Shown in pieces: positions 36,793 to 49,172 of a stretch of 64,000 bases of DNA. Each line of letters starts with the position of its first letter. The stretch's first letter is position 1. The notes beneath the pieces are model-generated. The model made no database searches, had not been told where the DNA came from, and saw only the letters and a program-made list of their open reading frames with translations. Made by a program: the position numbers and the translations under genes. Location: NCBI RefSeq assembly GCF_900129345.1, contig NZ_FQVK01000002.1, forward strand, positions 1 through 64,000. Direction: 5' to 3'. Source of the DNA: Ruegeria intermedia. GTDB taxonomy: Bacteria > Pseudomonadota > Alphaproteobacteria > Rhodobacterales > Rhodobacteraceae.

Positions 36793-37080
36793 CTACTCGT
36801 TGGTCTCAACAACGATCAGTTCACGTTCGCTGGCCCCGCGCGCATGATCCAGCGCCTGCTGGTATTCCGGCGAGTTGTAGCAGGCCACTGCGTCCTCGAC
36901 GGACGGGAACTTGGCCACGACGTTGCGCGGCCGTTCCTTGCCCTCAAGCTGAACATACCGCCCTGCCCGCGCGATGAAATGCCCGCCATGCTTGGCAATC
37001 GCAGGGCCTGCCAGTTCGGCATATTTTCCATATGCCTCGGCATCTGTCACCGTGACATGAGCAATCCAGAGTGCAGGCAT
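36793..37080 (-). CDS. DUF1330 family protein
   Basis: A 95-residue dimeric alpha-beta barrel protein of DUF1330. Typical features are the opening MPALWIAHVTVTDAEAYGKY, GGHFIARAGRYVQLEG, and the FPSVEDAVACYNSPEYQQAL segment. The family is related to ferredoxin-like stress-response barrels; its reaction is unknown. The start lies one base from the alaS stop, so the two genes are co-transcribed. Confidence 0.9.
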   Translation of the reverse strand: MPALWIAHVTVTDAEAYGKYAELAGPAIAKHGGHFIARAGRYVQLEGKERPRNVVAKFPSVEDAVACYNSPEYQQALDHARGASERELIVVETNE

Positions 37081-37081
37081 C

Positions 37082-39754
37082 CTAACCTCCCAATACCTGT
37101 TCCGCCGCCTTGATGGCCGCGGCTGCGTTCGAAGGATCGCGGCCGCCGCCCTGGGCCATGTCGGGCCGTCCGCCGCCGCCCTTGCCGCCCAGTTCCTGCA
37201 CGGCTGCCCGAACCAGATCGACCGCCGAGATTTTCTGCGTCAGGTCGTTGGTCACACCGGCCGCAACCGCGGCTTTTCCACCGCTGTCGGCAATCAGCAG
37301 AACCGCACCCGAGCCGAGACGGCTTTTGTGTTCGTCGATCAAGGCCGGCAGGTCCTTGCCCGAGACCCCGCTCAGGGCCTGAGCCAGGAACTTGATGCCG
37401 TTGACATCCTTGGCCACGGCACCATTGGCCTGACCCGCGCCTCCAGCCATGGCCAGTTCGCGGCGCAGCTGTGCCACCTCGTTCTGCAGCGCCTTGCGCT
37501 CGTCCAGCAGGGCCTTGACCCGGCTCACCACATCCTCGGGCTGCGCCTTGAGTTCGGACGCGACCTGCGCCAGGCGGCGGTCCTGGGTCGAGAGGTATTC
37601 AAGGGCGGCATCCCCCGTCAAAGCCTCGATCCGGCGCACGCCGGCGCTGCTGGCGCTGTCGCCCAGGATGACGAATGTGCCGACGTCACCCGTCTGGCGC
37701 ACATGGGTGCCGCCGCACAGTTCGATCGACCAGGTCTCGCCGTCATGGCCTTTGCCCGTGGGCGCCTTGCCCATCGAAACCACGCGCACCTCATCGCCGT
37801 ATTTCTCGCCGAACAGCGCCTGCGCGCCCAGCTTTCGGGCATCGTCTGGGGTCATGATCCGGGTTTCCACGGGCGAGTTCTGACGGATGAAAGCGTTCAC
37901 CTCGCGCTCGACCGTTTCGATTTCCTCGGGCGTCATCGCCTTCGTGTGGCTGAAATCAAAGCGCAGGCGGTCGGCGGCATTCAGAGAGCCGCGCTGCGCC
38001 ACGTGCGCCCCCAGCGTTTCGCGCAAGGCCTCGTGCAGCAGATGCGTGGCCGAGTGGTTGGCCCGGATCGCGCTGCGACGGGCGTGATCGACCTCAAGCT
38101 CCACCGCCTCGCCCTTGGCAAATGTGCCACGCTCGACCGTAACCTTGTGCGCGATCACCTTGCCGTCGGCGAACTTCTTGGTGTCTTCGACCAGGGCGAC
38201 CTCGTCGCGGTCCTCCAGGCGCCGAATGACGCCGGAGTCGCCGACCTGACCACCGGCCTCGCCATAGAACGGCGTCTGGTTCGAGACGATCCAGCCGCTT
38301 TCCCCCGGCTCAAGCTTGTCAACCAGTGCACCGTCGCGGATCACGGCCAGAACCTGACCCTCGGCCTTTTCGGTCTCGTATCCCAGGAAATCGGTCGCTC
38401 CGGCGGCGTCCAGAACATCGAACCACACGGCCTGATCGGCAGCTTCCCCCGATCCCGCCCAGGCGGCCCGAGCCTTCGCCTTCTGTTCGGCCATCGCGGC
38501 ATCGAACCCTTCGGTGTCGACGGTGCGGCCTTTTTCGCGCAGGGCGTCCTGCGTCAGGTCCAGCGGAAAGCCATAGGTGTCATACAGTTTGAAGGCGGCC
38601 TCGCCGGGCAAGGGCGCACCGTCGGGCAGGCCGGCAACCTCGTCGTCCAGCAGCTTCAGACCGCGGTCCAACGTCTGCTTAAACCGGGTTTCCTCCAACA
38701 ACAGCGTTTCCTCGATCAGCGCCTGCGCCCGGCCCAGTTCGGAATATTGCGCGCCCATCAGCTGCACCAGCGTGGGCACCAGACGGTGCATGACCGGATC
38801 CTTGGCGCCCAGCAGATGCGCGTGACGCATGGCCCGGCGCATGATCCGGCGCAGCACATAGCCGCGCCCGTCATTCGACGGCATCACACCATCCGCAATC
38901 AGGAACGAGGTCGACCGCAGGTGGTCGGCGATCACCCGGTGATGCACGTTCTGGTCGCCATAGGGGTCGACATTGGTCACATCCGCCGACGCCTCGATCA
39001 GCGTTTTGAACAGATCGGTGTCATAGTTGTCATGGCTGCCCTGAAGCAGCGCGCCGATCCGTTCCAGCCCCATGCCGGTATCGATCGACTGCATGTCCAG
39101 TTCACGCATCGAGCCGTCCTCGAACTGCTCGTTCTGCATGAAGACGATGTTCCAGATTTCGATGAACCGGTCGCCGTCCTCGTCAGCCGAACCCGGAGGG
39201 CCACCCCAGATATGGTCGCCGTGATCATAGAAGATCTCGGTGCAGGGGCCGCAGGGGCCGGTCGGGCCCATCTGCCAGAAATTGTCATTGGTGGCGATGC
39301 GGATGATCCGGTCCTCGGGGACGCCGACCTTTTTCCAGATCTCGAACGCTTCGTCGTCGGTGTGATAGACCGTCGTCAGCAGCCGGTTCTTGTCGATCCC
39401 GAACTCCTTGGTGATCAGCTCCCAGGCGAAGGGAATCGCCGCTTCCTTGAAGTAATCCCCGAACGAGAAGTTGCCCAGCATCTCGAAGAACGTATGATGG
39501 CGGGCCGTGTAACCGACATTGTCCAGATCGTTGTGCTTGCCTCCGGCGCGCACGCATTTCTGCGCGGTGGTCGCGCGCTTGTAGTCGCGGGTCTCGAGCC
39601 CGGTGAACAGGTTCTTGAACTGCACCATGCCCGAGTTGACGAACATCAACGTCGGGTCGTTGCGCGGCACAAGCGGGCTCGACGCGACCACTTCGTGCCC
39701 TTGTTTGGCAAAGTAGTTCAGAAAGGTTGAGCGGATATCGTTCAGCGTGGGCAT
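37082..39754 (-). CDS. alaS: Alanine--tRNA ligase
   Basis: An 890-residue class II synthetase that charges tRNA-Ala. It begins [20 protein letters not shown], contains class II motif 1 ([19 protein letters not shown]), the editing domain with [11 protein letters not shown] and CGGTHV, and a C-terminal dimerisation domain ending in [17 protein letters not shown]. Length is standard. The gene lies 136 bases downstream of recA, with a recA terminator between them. Confidence 0.98.
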   Translation of the reverse strand: MPTLNDIRSTFLNYFAKQGHEVVASSPLVPRNDPTLMFVNSGMVQFKNLFTGLETRDYKRATTAQKCVRAGGKHNDLDNVGYTARHHTFFEMLGNFSFGDYFKEAAIPFAWELITKEFGIDKNRLLTTVYHTDDEAFEIWKKVGVPEDRIIRIATNDNFWQMGPTGPCGPCTEIFYDHGDHIWGGPPGSADEDGDRFIEIWNIVFMQNEQFEDGSMRELDMQSIDTGMGLERIGALLQGSHDNYDTDLFKTLIEASADVTNVDPYGDQNVHHRVIADHLRSTSFLIADGVMPSNDGRGYVLRRIMRRAMRHAHLLGAKDPVMHRLVPTLVQLMGAQYSELGRAQALIEETLLLEETRFKQTLDRGLKLLDDEVAGLPDGAPLPGEAAFKLYDTYGFPLDLTQDALREKGRTVDTEGFDAAMAEQKAKARAAWAGSGEAADQAVWFDVLDAAGATDFLGYETEKAEGQVLAVIRDGALVDKLEPGESGWIVSNQTPFYGEAGGQVGDSGVIRRLEDRDEVALVEDTKKFADGKVIAHKVTVERGTFAKGEAVELEVDHARRSAIRANHSATHLLHEALRETLGAHVAQRGSLNAADRLRFDFSHTKAMTPEEIETVEREVNAFIRQNSPVETRIMTPDDARKLGAQALFGEKYGDEVRVVSMGKAPTGKGHDGETWSIELCGGTHVRQTGDVGTFVILGDSASSAGVRRIEALTGDAALEYLSTQDRRLAQVASELKAQPEDVVSRVKALLDERKALQNEVAQLRRELAMAGGAGQANGAVAKDVNGIKFLAQALSGVSGKDLPALIDEHKSRLGSGAVLLIADSGGKAAVAAGVTNDLTQKISAVDLVRAAVQELGGKGGGGRPDMAQGGGRDPSNAAAAIKAAEQVLGG

Positions 39755-39840
39755 TGGGCTCTCTCAGCGCGCATTCATGATCTGTCGCGACGGTTTAGCC
39801 CCCCGCCCGCCGATAGTCCACAGGATTGCTGCACCGCGAA

Positions 39841-39870
39841 GGAAACAGGGCGGCCCAAAGGACCGCCCTG
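39841..39870 (-). terminator. Terminator after recA
   Basis: CAGGGCGG and CCGCCCTG form an eight-base-pair stem with a nine-base loop, followed on the minus strand by TTTCC. It lies 20 bases past the recA stop. Confidence 0.7.
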
Positions 39871-39890
39871 CCCGTCTTTGCCCCGGTCGA

Positions 39891-40955
39891 TCACGCTTCG
39901 AGGATGTCGTCCTCGTCCACCCCGGGCGGCATGTCGAACTCCAGCCCGTGCGCGGCACGGATCTTGTCTTCGATCTCCAGCGCGATCCGGCTGTTCTCGC
40001 GCAGGTACTGCTTGGCGTTTTCCCGCCCCTGCCCGATCCGTTCATCGCCATAGCTGAACCACGAACCCGATTTCTCGACCACGCCGGCCTTGACGCCCAG
40101 GTCCAGCAATTCGCCCATCTTGCTGATGCCTTCGCCATACATGATGTCGAATTCCACCTGCTTGAACGGCGGCGCCACCTTGTTCTTGACCACTTTCACG
40201 CGCGTCTGGTTGCCGACCACCTCATCGCGATCCTTGATCGCGCCGATGCGGCGGATGTCCAGGCGGACCGAACTGTAGAATTTCAGAGCGTTGCCCCCGG
40301 TCGTGGTTTCCGGACTGCCGAACATGACGCCGATCTTCATGCGGATCTGGTTGATGAAGATCACCATGCAGTTGCTGCGGGCGATCGAGCCGGTCAGCTT
40401 GCGCATCGCCTGGCTCATCAGCCGGGCCTGCACACCTACGTTGCTGTCGCCCATGTCGCCTTCCAACTCGGATTTCGGCGTCAGCGCCGCCACCGAGTCC
40501 ACCACGACCATGTTGACCGCCCCGGAACGCACCAGCGTATCTGTGATTTCCAGCGCCTGTTCACCCGTATCGGGCTGCGAGATCAGAAGCTCGTCCAGAT
40601 CCACCCCCAGCTTGCGGGCGTATTGCGGGTCCAGCGCATGTTCCGCATCGACGAACGCACACACACCACCGCGTTTTTGCTGTTCTGCGATGCAATGTAG
40701 GGTCAGCGTCGTCTTGCCCGAGCTTTCCGGCCCATAGATCTCGATGATCCGCCCCATCGGCAAGCCGCCGATGCCCAGGGCGATGTCCAACCCCAGAGAG
40801 CCGGTCGAACTGGCCTCGATCTCCTGGCGGGCGCCGTCGCCCAGCTTCATGATCGACCCCTTGCCGAACTGCCGCTCGATCTGGGCCAGCGCGCTGTCGA
40901 GCGCCTTTTGCTTGTCCGCGTTTTTCTTGTCGCTCATCGTCAGAAGATCCGCCAT
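39891..40955 (-). CDS. recA: Recombinase RecA
   Basis: A 354-residue DNA strand-exchange protein and co-protease for LexA. Motifs include Walker [11 protein letters not shown], the segment MNVV-type [15 protein letters not shown] (Walker B), loop L2 region [27 protein letters not shown], and an acidic C-terminus. Start at 40955 (MADLLTM) is supported by AGGA; a Met six codons further on is possible. A perfect alphaproteobacterial LexA box lies 56 bases upstream, so SOS control is expected. Confidence 0.98.
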   Translation of the reverse strand: MADLLTMSDKKNADKQKALDSALAQIERQFGKGSIMKLGDGARQEIEASSTGSLGLDIALGIGGLPMGRIIEIYGPESSGKTTLTLHCIAEQQKRGGVCAFVDAEHALDPQYARKLGVDLDELLISQPDTGEQALEITDTLVRSGAVNMVVVDSVAALTPKSELEGDMGDSNVGVQARLMSQAMRKLTGSIARSNCMVIFINQIRMKIGVMFGSPETTTGGNALKFYSSVRLDIRRIGAIKDRDEVVGNQTRVKVVKNKVAPPFKQVEFDIMYGEGISKMGELLDLGVKAGVVEKSGSWFSYGDERIGQGRENAKQYLRENSRIALEIEDKIRAAHGLEFDMPPGVDEDDILEA

Positions 40956-41010
40956 TGTCCTGTCGCCTTCCCTTTTGTCACACCCGAAACCGGGCGGCAA
41001 TCGCTGCTTT

Positions 41011-41025
41011 GTTCGCCCCTTGTTC
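41011..41025. promoter_or_regulatory. LexA box GTTC-N7-GTTC upstream of recA
   Basis: GTTCGCCCCTTGTTC is a perfect match to the direct-repeat SOS box of alphaproteobacteria. A weaker related site, GATC-N7-GAAC, lies at 41033-41047. Position 56 bases before recA fits repression by LexA. Confidence 0.8.
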
Positions 41026-41248
41026 CTTATGAGATCAAAAAGTGAACATTTCAACTAAAACTTTCACCATTCACTTTCGACAAAAGATGTTAACGAGACG
41101 TTTACTTGAACGGTGAATCGCGCAAAGCGCTGAGAAAGGGCGTTTTTTCTGCAATTTGCGCCTCGAATCCGGCTGCGTCATTGACCTTGCGCACATGCCC
41201 GGCCAAACATTGGCCCATCAAACGGGTTTTGCGTCGGGCAGTAGGTTC

Positions 41249-41842
41249 ATGCTGATATTCTTCAAAGAACGGCTGGCTTTGCTGTCCGTCCCCAAGACCG
41301 GCAGCACGGCATATTTCAAATCGCTGCGGGATCGGGCCGATATCGTGGTGTCCGGCCCTCCCGATCTCAAGCACGCGCCTGTGCGCCGGTTCGACCGGTT
41401 CTTTCAGAACATTTTCTTGAAGATGTACGATACCGAACTCGAGGTCATGGCCGTTGTCCGCGAGCCTTTGGATTGGCTGGGCAGTTGGTACAGGTACCGG
41501 TCGCGGCCTGAATTGCTGGGTCACGAAAAGGCGACACATGACCTCAGCTTCGACGCCTTCGTTCAAGGCTACTTGCGCACACCGCGCCCGGCCTTTGCCG
41601 ACGTGGGCAGCCAATCCGAATTCTTCAGAACGCGCAGCAATGGCCGTGGGGCGACCCATGTTTTTCGCTATGACAACCAACAGGCGATCCTCGACTTCCT
41701 GCAGGACCGTCTGGATACCGAAATCAACCTGACCCGGGAAAACGTGTCACCGAAACGCCCGATGGACATCGCGCCGCAGACCGAGCGACGGTTTCGCAAG
41801 ATCCATGCGGCCGAGTTCGACCTGTACGATCGGGCCAGATGA
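41249..41842 (+). CDS. Sulfotransferase-like protein
   Basis: A 197-residue protein resembling the short sulfotransferase family of Roseobacters. The N-terminus IFFKERLALLSVPKTGSTAYFKSL corresponds to the PAPS 5'-phosphosulfate loop (PKTGST), and VVREPLDWLGSWYRYR corresponds to the 3'-phosphate motif (R-P-S-type). It is cytosolic. The acceptor may be a polysaccharide or lipid, but no such genes adjoin. The start at 41249 is preferred because homology begins there; a longer frame reaches 41156. It converges on cckA with one base between stops. Confidence 0.75.
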   Translation: MLIFFKERLALLSVPKTGSTAYFKSLRDRADIVVSGPPDLKHAPVRRFDRFFQNIFLKMYDTELEVMAVVREPLDWLGSWYRYRSRPELLGHEKATHDLSFDAFVQGYLRTPRPAFADVGSQSEFFRTRSNGRGATHVFRYDNQQAILDFLQDRLDTEINLTRENVSPKRPMDIAPQTERRFRKIHAAEFDLYDRAR

Positions 41843-41843
41843 C

Positions 41844-44135
41844 TCAGTTCAGATGCTGCTGCACCGCTTCGGTCAGTTGCGTCAGCGAAAACGGCTTGGG
41901 CAGGAAACTTGCATCGGGCATATCCGGGCCGGACTCGCCGAAGGCACCCTCGGTATATCCCGACATGAACACCACCCGCACGTCCGGCCTGTCGATGCGC
42001 GCCTTGGAGACCCAGGTCGGGCCGTCCATGCCCGGCATGACGACATCGGTCACGAAGACATCGACATGCAGATCGGGATCTTCAAGGAGCTTCAGCGCCT
42101 CTTCGGCCGATCCGGCCTCGAGAACAGTATACCCCTTCAAGCGCAAGGCCCGGGTCGCAAAGGCCCTGACCGGCGCCTCGTCTTCGACCAGCAGAACCAC
42201 GCCCTCGCCGGAATGGCTGGTGCCCGGTTCCTCGGGCCTGTGTTCCGACGGCTTTTCGGGTTCGGCCGTATTGCACACCGGCAGCAGCACGTTGAATTCA
42301 GAGCCGCGGCCTTCGACGCTGTCCACGAAGATGAACCCGCCGGTCTGCTTGACGATCCCGTAAACCGTCGACAACCCCAGCCCGGTGCCTTCGCCGGTGC
42401 GCTTCGTGGTAAAGAACGGCTCGAACACCTTGTCCAGCTTGTCCCCCGGAATTCCCACGCCGCTGTCGATGACCTTGACCGAAACGTATTCGCCGGGCGC
42501 GACGGTTGCCCGGTCACGCCTGAATTCCTCGGTCAACACGACGACCTCGGTCTCGATGCGGATATCGCCGCCATCGGGCATGGCGTCACGCGCGTTGACC
42601 ACGAGGTTCATCAACACCTGCTCCAACTGACGCTTGTCCGCCCGCACGGGCTTCAACACCGGGTCGTGGCTGAGGATCAGGCGGATCTTCTCGCCCACCA
42701 ATCGGTTCAGCAGGTGGATCAGATCGGATATGGTGTCGCGCAGGTCCAGGACTTCGGGCCGCAAGGTCTGTTTGCGGGAAAACGCCAGCAACTGCCCCAC
42801 AAGGGCGGCCGCGCGGTTGGCGTTCTGGTTGATCTGCACCAGGTCCGCATAATCAGGATCGCTGGCGTCGTGCCGCAGCAGCAGCAGGTCGCAGTGACCT
42901 GAAATCGCGGTCAGCAGGTTGTTGAAGTCATGCGCGACGCCGCCGGCCAACTGCCCGACGGCCTGCATCTTCTGGCCCTGGACGAACTGTGCTTCCAGCG
43001 TCTTCAATTCCGTCGCATCATGCAGCACAGCCAGCAGGCCGACCTCGCCATCATTGACGACCCGCGACAGGGTGACCTGAACATAGATGTCCTTGTCCTT
43101 CCGACTCAGCCGCAGAAATTCGGAAAATGGGGAAGCTTCGCCCTGGGCCACATCCGCCAACAGTGCCGATACCGGGCGGTTCAATCCCTGCATGATCTCA
43201 CCGATGTTGGTCTGGCCGACAGGAAAGTCGCCCAACAGTTTCGCAGCAAGGTGGTTGGCCTCGATGACATCTCCGGTCAGCGACAACCGCAACAGCGGCA
43301 CGGGCAAGTCCGCCACCGCCGGCGCCCATCGGGCCGGTTTGATCTCGTCGATCTCGATCAGCGCCAGGTCTCGGCCCGAGTTCGTCCTCCTCAGTTCGGT
43401 GACACAGATACGGCTCACCGAATCATCTCCTTCGACGCGAACCATCCCGGCGCCTTTCGATGACCCGGCGGAAAGGGCCTGCTGCAGCGCGTCGGGGACC
43501 CGGCTCAGCAGGTCCTGCGCCAGCGGGTTCACTGCAAGCACGCTGTCCTTGTGCCCCAAAGTGACCACCGGAACCGACACATGCGCCCATTGCTGGCGCC
43601 CCGACGCCTTGATGCGCCACAAGAAAAGGCTGTTGCCCAGATCGACGGTCAGAACGGGGATGCTGGCGCCATTGCTCACGATATCTTCGGCCGCCCGGCC
43701 ATGGGCCACGGCCCGCGAATGCATGCGCAGCAAGATGGGCGACGGGTTGGCGAAGACCGACCGAAGACATCGGTCCAGCCGGACGCCCGGACCGGCGTTG
43801 AACCGGCTTCGGGCCGCTGAATTGGCGATGACGATGGTCCCGTCGGAATCAGAGATGAAGCCAGGCGCGGGTTCCTTTTCCAGAAAGGCAGCCAGTATCG
43901 CCCTAGCCTTGCCGTTGGCGCGTTCCTCAAGCAAGCCCCGAAGCGCCACAAAGAAAAATACCGCCAGAAAGGACCCGCCGACCGCCAGAATGCCGGGCGT
44001 CCATTCATCAGGGATGGCCGGCAGCATCGGCAGCATAATCAGGCCCACGGCCGCCCCAAGCAATGACAACATCCGCGACCAACTGGGTAATGATCTGTCG
44101 TTCAGCCCGGGTACCGCCCCAACCGCCTGAGTCAT
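41844..44135 (-). CDS. cckA: Cell-cycle hybrid histidine kinase CckA
   Basis: A 763-residue membrane kinase at the top of the CtrA phosphorelay. Two membrane segments (about residues 22-40 and 47-67) precede two PAS-like domains. The H-box has His402 in GGVAHDFNNLLTAISG, then VNARDAMPDGG (N-box), DSGVGIPGDKLDKVFEPFFTTK and GTGLGLSTVYGIVKQ. A receiver domain follows with Asp697 in VFVTDVVMPGMDG. This order and motifs are those of CckA. In Roseobacters the pathway controls motility, quorum-linked traits and gene transfer agents; partners ChpT and CtrA are outside the window. Start at 44135 removes an unlikely N-terminal extension. Confidence 0.93.
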   Translation of the reverse strand: MTQAVGAVPGLNDRSLPSWSRMLSLLGAAVGLIMLPMLPAIPDEWTPGILAVGGSFLAVFFFVALRGLLEERANGKARAILAAFLEKEPAPGFISDSDGTIVIANSAARSRFNAGPGVRLDRCLRSVFANPSPILLRMHSRAVAHGRAAEDIVSNGASIPVLTVDLGNSLFLWRIKASGRQQWAHVSVPVVTLGHKDSVLAVNPLAQDLLSRVPDALQQALSAGSSKGAGMVRVEGDDSVSRICVTELRRTNSGRDLALIEIDEIKPARWAPAVADLPVPLLRLSLTGDVIEANHLAAKLLGDFPVGQTNIGEIMQGLNRPVSALLADVAQGEASPFSEFLRLSRKDKDIYVQVTLSRVVNDGEVGLLAVLHDATELKTLEAQFVQGQKMQAVGQLAGGVAHDFNNLLTAISGHCDLLLLRHDASDPDYADLVQINQNANRAAALVGQLLAFSRKQTLRPEVLDLRDTISDLIHLLNRLVGEKIRLILSHDPVLKPVRADKRQLEQVLMNLVVNARDAMPDGGDIRIETEVVVLTEEFRRDRATVAPGEYVSVKVIDSGVGIPGDKLDKVFEPFFTTKRTGEGTGLGLSTVYGIVKQTGGFIFVDSVEGRGSEFNVLLPVCNTAEPEKPSEHRPEEPGTSHSGEGVVLLVEDEAPVRAFATRALRLKGYTVLEAGSAEEALKLLEDPDLHVDVFVTDVVMPGMDGPTWVSKARIDRPDVRVVFMSGYTEGAFGESGPDMPDASFLPKPFSLTQLTEAVQQHLN

Positions 44136-44248
44136 GAAATAGCCTGTTCCAATTCGACCTCGTGCGCAGTCGGGCACACGGATGGTAAAAATCGGGTTAA
44201 CACAACCTTCGGCGCCAACCACTACCCAAAGTTGTTTCCAGCTCGCGG

Positions 44249-45406
44249 CTATCTCGTCAAGTGAGCGGCAAAAAAACCATCGGTTCCGTGTACAACCTGC
44301 CACAATTGCCGGAACCTGCACGTCCAGCCTGCGTGATCCCCCAGAAACCGTTCGACGCGCCGATCATTCTCGACATCCAACAGCGAACAGGTGGCATAGG
44401 CCAGCACACCCTGATCGGTGACCAGCGGTGCCACCTGGTCAAGAATGCTGTCCTGAATGCCCGACAGCTCGGTCAGCCGATCCGGTGTCAAGGCCCATTT
44501 TCCGGCGGGCGCGCGGCGCCAGGACCCGCTGCCCGAACAGGGTGCGTCCACCAGCACCAGGTCGAAAGGCCCGTGCCGAGCGACCTCGTGCGGTGCCAGC
44601 AGCGTCACGCTTGTACCGGCCCTGCCCGCCCGCACCGGCAAATCCCGCATCCGGGCCGGGTTTGCATCATGGGCGAACACCTGAACCCCCGCGTGGGCCG
44701 CCATCGCCAGAGCCTTGCCGCCGCCGCCGGCGCAGAAATCCAGAACCCGCATGCCGGGCTTTAGGCCCAACTCGGCCACCACCGCCTGGCTGGCCGCGTC
44801 CTGAAGTTCGACCAGCCCGCGCGCGTAAGCCTGGCCGTTCGATACACGGCGCGCCCCCGAGACGACTTCGAGCGCGGTTGCGCAGGCCGGATGCGGGACC
44901 ACCTCAATACCATCAGACCGCAGTGACGCGACAGCCGTTTCCACATCGGCGCGGGCAAGATTCACCCTCAGATGCACCGGCGCCCGCCGCTGCAGGGCGA
45001 CGGCGGTGGGGCGCGCCAGATCACCGAGGGACCGCTCGAAGATCGGCCACAGCCATTCGGGGATATCATGTTCTTCGGCCTCGGTGGCAAAGGCGCGGCT
45101 GACTTCGTTGTCCCGCACCGGCGCCGGTGCGTGCCGATCCCCGGAGAAAAAATCGTCCGGCTCTTCGCCCGCCGCGCGCAGCGCGCCCAGCATCAACCCA
45201 CGCCCGGTCACCGCTCCGCCGCGCGCCGCGTAGGACCGCATGCACCGGACCGCGTCGAACACGTGGTCGCGGATGGCCGCGCGATCCTTGGACCCGGCGA
45301 AGCGGCTGCGCCGCGCCCAGCCGGTCAGCGCCTTTTCGACGGGCGCACCCGACAGGATCTCGTCCAGAATTTCGATGGCGGCCTGAACCCGCGCGGCTGG
45401 TGTCAT
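44249..45406 (-). CDS. rsmB: rRNA cytosine-C5 methyltransferase, RsmB/Fmu type
   Basis: A 385-residue SAM-dependent methyltransferase. The SAM motif is VLDFCAGGGGKALAMAAH, and two active cysteines are visible in VLVDAPCSGSGSWRRAP and YATCSLLDVEND, the NOL1/NOP2/Fmu arrangement. The N-terminal region of about 130 residues is NusB-related in length but degenerate. It probably methylates 16S rRNA. It lies 33 bases behind guaB on the same strand. Confidence 0.88.
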   Translation of the reverse strand: MTPAARVQAAIEILDEILSGAPVEKALTGWARRSRFAGSKDRAAIRDHVFDAVRCMRSYAARGGAVTGRGLMLGALRAAGEEPDDFFSGDRHAPAPVRDNEVSRAFATEAEEHDIPEWLWPIFERSLGDLARPTAVALQRRAPVHLRVNLARADVETAVASLRSDGIEVVPHPACATALEVVSGARRVSNGQAYARGLVELQDAASQAVVAELGLKPGMRVLDFCAGGGGKALAMAAHAGVQVFAHDANPARMRDLPVRAGRAGTSVTLLAPHEVARHGPFDLVLVDAPCSGSGSWRRAPAGKWALTPDRLTELSGIQDSILDQVAPLVTDQGVLAYATCSLLDVENDRRVERFLGDHAGWTCRFRQLWQVVHGTDGFFAAHLTR

Positions 45407-45439
45407 CTGCTGATCCGTTCGGGCAATCCGTTGGCGCCG

Positions 45440-46891
<1,452 letters not shown>

Positions 46892-47105
46892 CTAACCCCA
46901 TGCAAAACCCCGTTTGGCGGTGACCCTATTGCATGGTTTCGACCAAAGGGAAAGCCCCTGCCCCGACTTGTTCGCCCACAAACCGCCGCGATGGCGCGGA
47001 AAACGACGCAAGCCGCGCAAAACCTGCCGCGGATTGGCCTTTCCCTTTGCCGCGAAACCCATATCTTGCCGCCACACGCGCGAATATTGAAAAGGCAGGC
47101 CATCC

Positions 47106-49148
47106 ATGACCACCGATCCCCTTGTCGTCTTTACCCCTTCGGGCAAACGCGGACATTTCCCCGTGGGCACTCCGATCCTGACGGCGGCTCGGCAGCTGGG
47201 GGTCGATCTGGATTCGGTCTGCGGTGGGCGCGGGATCTGCTCGAAATGCCAGATCACGCCCAGCTATGGCGAGTTTCCCAAACACGGCGTCACGGTCCGC
47301 GAAGACGCGCTGAGCGAATGGAACGCGGTCGAGCAGCGCTATGACGACAAGCGCGGCCTGAAACCGGGCCGACGTCTGGGCTGTCAGGCCACCGTTCAGG
47401 GCGACGTGGTGATCGACGTTCCGCCCGAAAGCCAGGTGCACCGCCAGGTTGTGCGCAAGGCCGCCGCCGCGCGCGCCATCACCATGGACCCGGCCACGCG
47501 TCTTTATTTCGTGGTGGTCGAAGAACCCGACATGCACTCGCCCACCGGCGATCTGGAACGGCTGGAGCGTGCCCTGCGCGAGCAGTGGCAGATCGAGGCC
47601 GTCACTGCCGACCTGTCGCTTCTGTGCAAGCTGCAGCCGACCCTGCGCAAGGGCAAGTGGGAGGTCACGGTCGCCCTTCACAAGGGCCACAAGGACAACG
47701 TGGCGCGCATCGTCGAAATCTGGCCCGGCCTGCACGAAAACGGGCTGTACGGGCTGGCCATCGATTTGGGCTCGACCACCATCGCCGCGCATCTGACCGA
47801 TCTGGAAACCGGCGAGGTCAAGGCCTCCTCGGGCCTGATGAACCCGCAGATCCGGTTCGGCGAGGACCTGATGAGCCGCGTCTCGTACGCGATGATGAAC
47901 CCCGGCGGTGATCACGAGATGACCCGGGCCGTGCGAGAGGCGATCAACGATCTGGTCACCTCAATCGCCGACGAGGCCGGGATCGACCCAGCCCTGATCG
48001 TGGAAACCGTGTTCGTCTGCAACCCGGTCATGCACCACCTGCTGTTGGGCCTGGACCCGGTTGAACTGGGCCAGGCGCCGTTTGCGCTGGCCACGTCGGA
48101 AAGCGTCTCGCTGCCCGCGCGCGAGATGGATCTGACCACGATGAACCCCCGTGCGCAGGTCTACATCCTGCCCTGCATCGCGGGCCATGTGGGGGCCGAC
48201 TGCGCCGCCGTGGCGCTGAGCGAAGAGCCGGGCAAGTCGCAGGATCTGGTTTTGATCGTGGACGTCGGCACCAATGCCGAGATTCTGCTGGGCAACACGA
48301 CCCGCGTACTGGCCTGTTCCTCGCCCACCGGACCGGCCTTCGAGGGTGCGCAGATCAGTTCGGGCCAGCGCGCCGCCCCCGGCGCGATCGAGCGCATTCA
48401 GATCGACCCCGTGACCAAGGAACCCCGGTTCCGGGTGATCGGCTCGGACAAGTGGTCGGACGAGGAAGGGTTCGAGGCAGACATCGCCACCACCGGTATC
48501 ACCGGCATCTGCGGGTCGGGCATCATCGAGGCGGTGGCCGAAATGCGCATGGCCGGCCTGCTGGACGAGAGCGGCCTGATCGGCTCGGCCGAGCAGACCG
48601 GCACCAGCCGCTGCGTCCCCGAGGGCCGCACCCATTCCTACCTGATCCATGACGCCAGCGCCGAAGGCGGCCCGCGCATCACCGTGACCCAAGGCGACAT
48701 CCGGGCGATCCAGCTGGCGAAATCCGCGCTCTATGCCGGGGCGCGGCTGCTGATGGACGAGATGGGCATAGACAAGGTGGATCGCGTGGTGCTGGCCGGG
48801 GCGTTCGGCGCCCATATCTCGACCAAGCACGCGATGGTTCTGGGCATGATCCCCGACGCGCCGCTGGACAAGGTCCAAAGCGCGGGCAACGCCGCCGGTA
48901 CCGGCGCGCGCATCGCGCTGTGCAACATCGCCGCCCGGGCCGAGATCGAACGCGTGGTGCGCGAGATCACCAAGGTCGAAACCGCGATCGAGCCGAAATT
49001 CCAGGAGCATTTCGTCGCCGCCAACGCCATTCCGCACAAGACCGACCCGTTCCCGGAACTGGCCAAGGTCGTCACCCTGCCCACCCCGTCCTTCAACACC
49101 GGCGGCGACGCGGAAAAAACTGGCCGCCGCCGCCGCAGAAAGGCATAG
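47106..49148 (+). CDS. RACo/RamA-type corrinoid-activating ferredoxin-ATPase (DUF4445)
   Basis: A 680-residue protein for ATP-driven reduction of inactive Co(II) corrinoid. The N-terminal ferredoxin domain has Cys39, Cys45, Cys48 in VCGGRGICSKCQ and Cys93 in RLGCQATV, a 2Fe-2S pattern. The rest is an ASKHA-fold domain with GLAIDLGSTTIAAHL, LIVDVGTNAEILLGN, and CGSGIIEAVAEM. The C-terminus ends in a poly-Arg/Lys tail. In Phaeobacter a RamA-like protein reactivates a methionine synthase split over several polypeptides; the pterin-binding and metF genes 6.6 kb downstream fit this role. Confidence 0.9.
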   Translation: MTTDPLVVFTPSGKRGHFPVGTPILTAARQLGVDLDSVCGGRGICSKCQITPSYGEFPKHGVTVREDALSEWNAVEQRYDDKRGLKPGRRLGCQATVQGDVVIDVPPESQVHRQVVRKAAAARAITMDPATRLYFVVVEEPDMHSPTGDLERLERALREQWQIEAVTADLSLLCKLQPTLRKGKWEVTVALHKGHKDNVARIVEIWPGLHENGLYGLAIDLGSTTIAAHLTDLETGEVKASSGLMNPQIRFGEDLMSRVSYAMMNPGGDHEMTRAVREAINDLVTSIADEAGIDPALIVETVFVCNPVMHHLLLGLDPVELGQAPFALATSESVSLPAREMDLTTMNPRAQVYILPCIAGHVGADCAAVALSEEPGKSQDLVLIVDVGTNAEILLGNTTRVLACSSPTGPAFEGAQISSGQRAAPGAIERIQIDPVTKEPRFRVIGSDKWSDEEGFEADIATTGITGICGSGIIEAVAEMRMAGLLDESGLIGSAEQTGTSRCVPEGRTHSYLIHDASAEGGPRITVTQGDIRAIQLAKSALYAGARLLMDEMGIDKVDRVVLAGAFGAHISTKHAMVLGMIPDAPLDKVQSAGNAAGTGARIALCNIAARAEIERVVREITKVETAIEPKFQEHFVAANAIPHKTDPFPELAKVVTLPTPSFNTGGDAEKTGRRRRRKA

Positions 49149-49172
49149 TCCGAAAAACTGCGGAGGACCCCC

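Noticed and set aside
41090..41104. Second CtrA-like site TTAA-N7-TTTA near recA and the sulfotransferase gene
   Set aside because: One mismatch, no TTAACC half-site, and such partial matches occur by chance.
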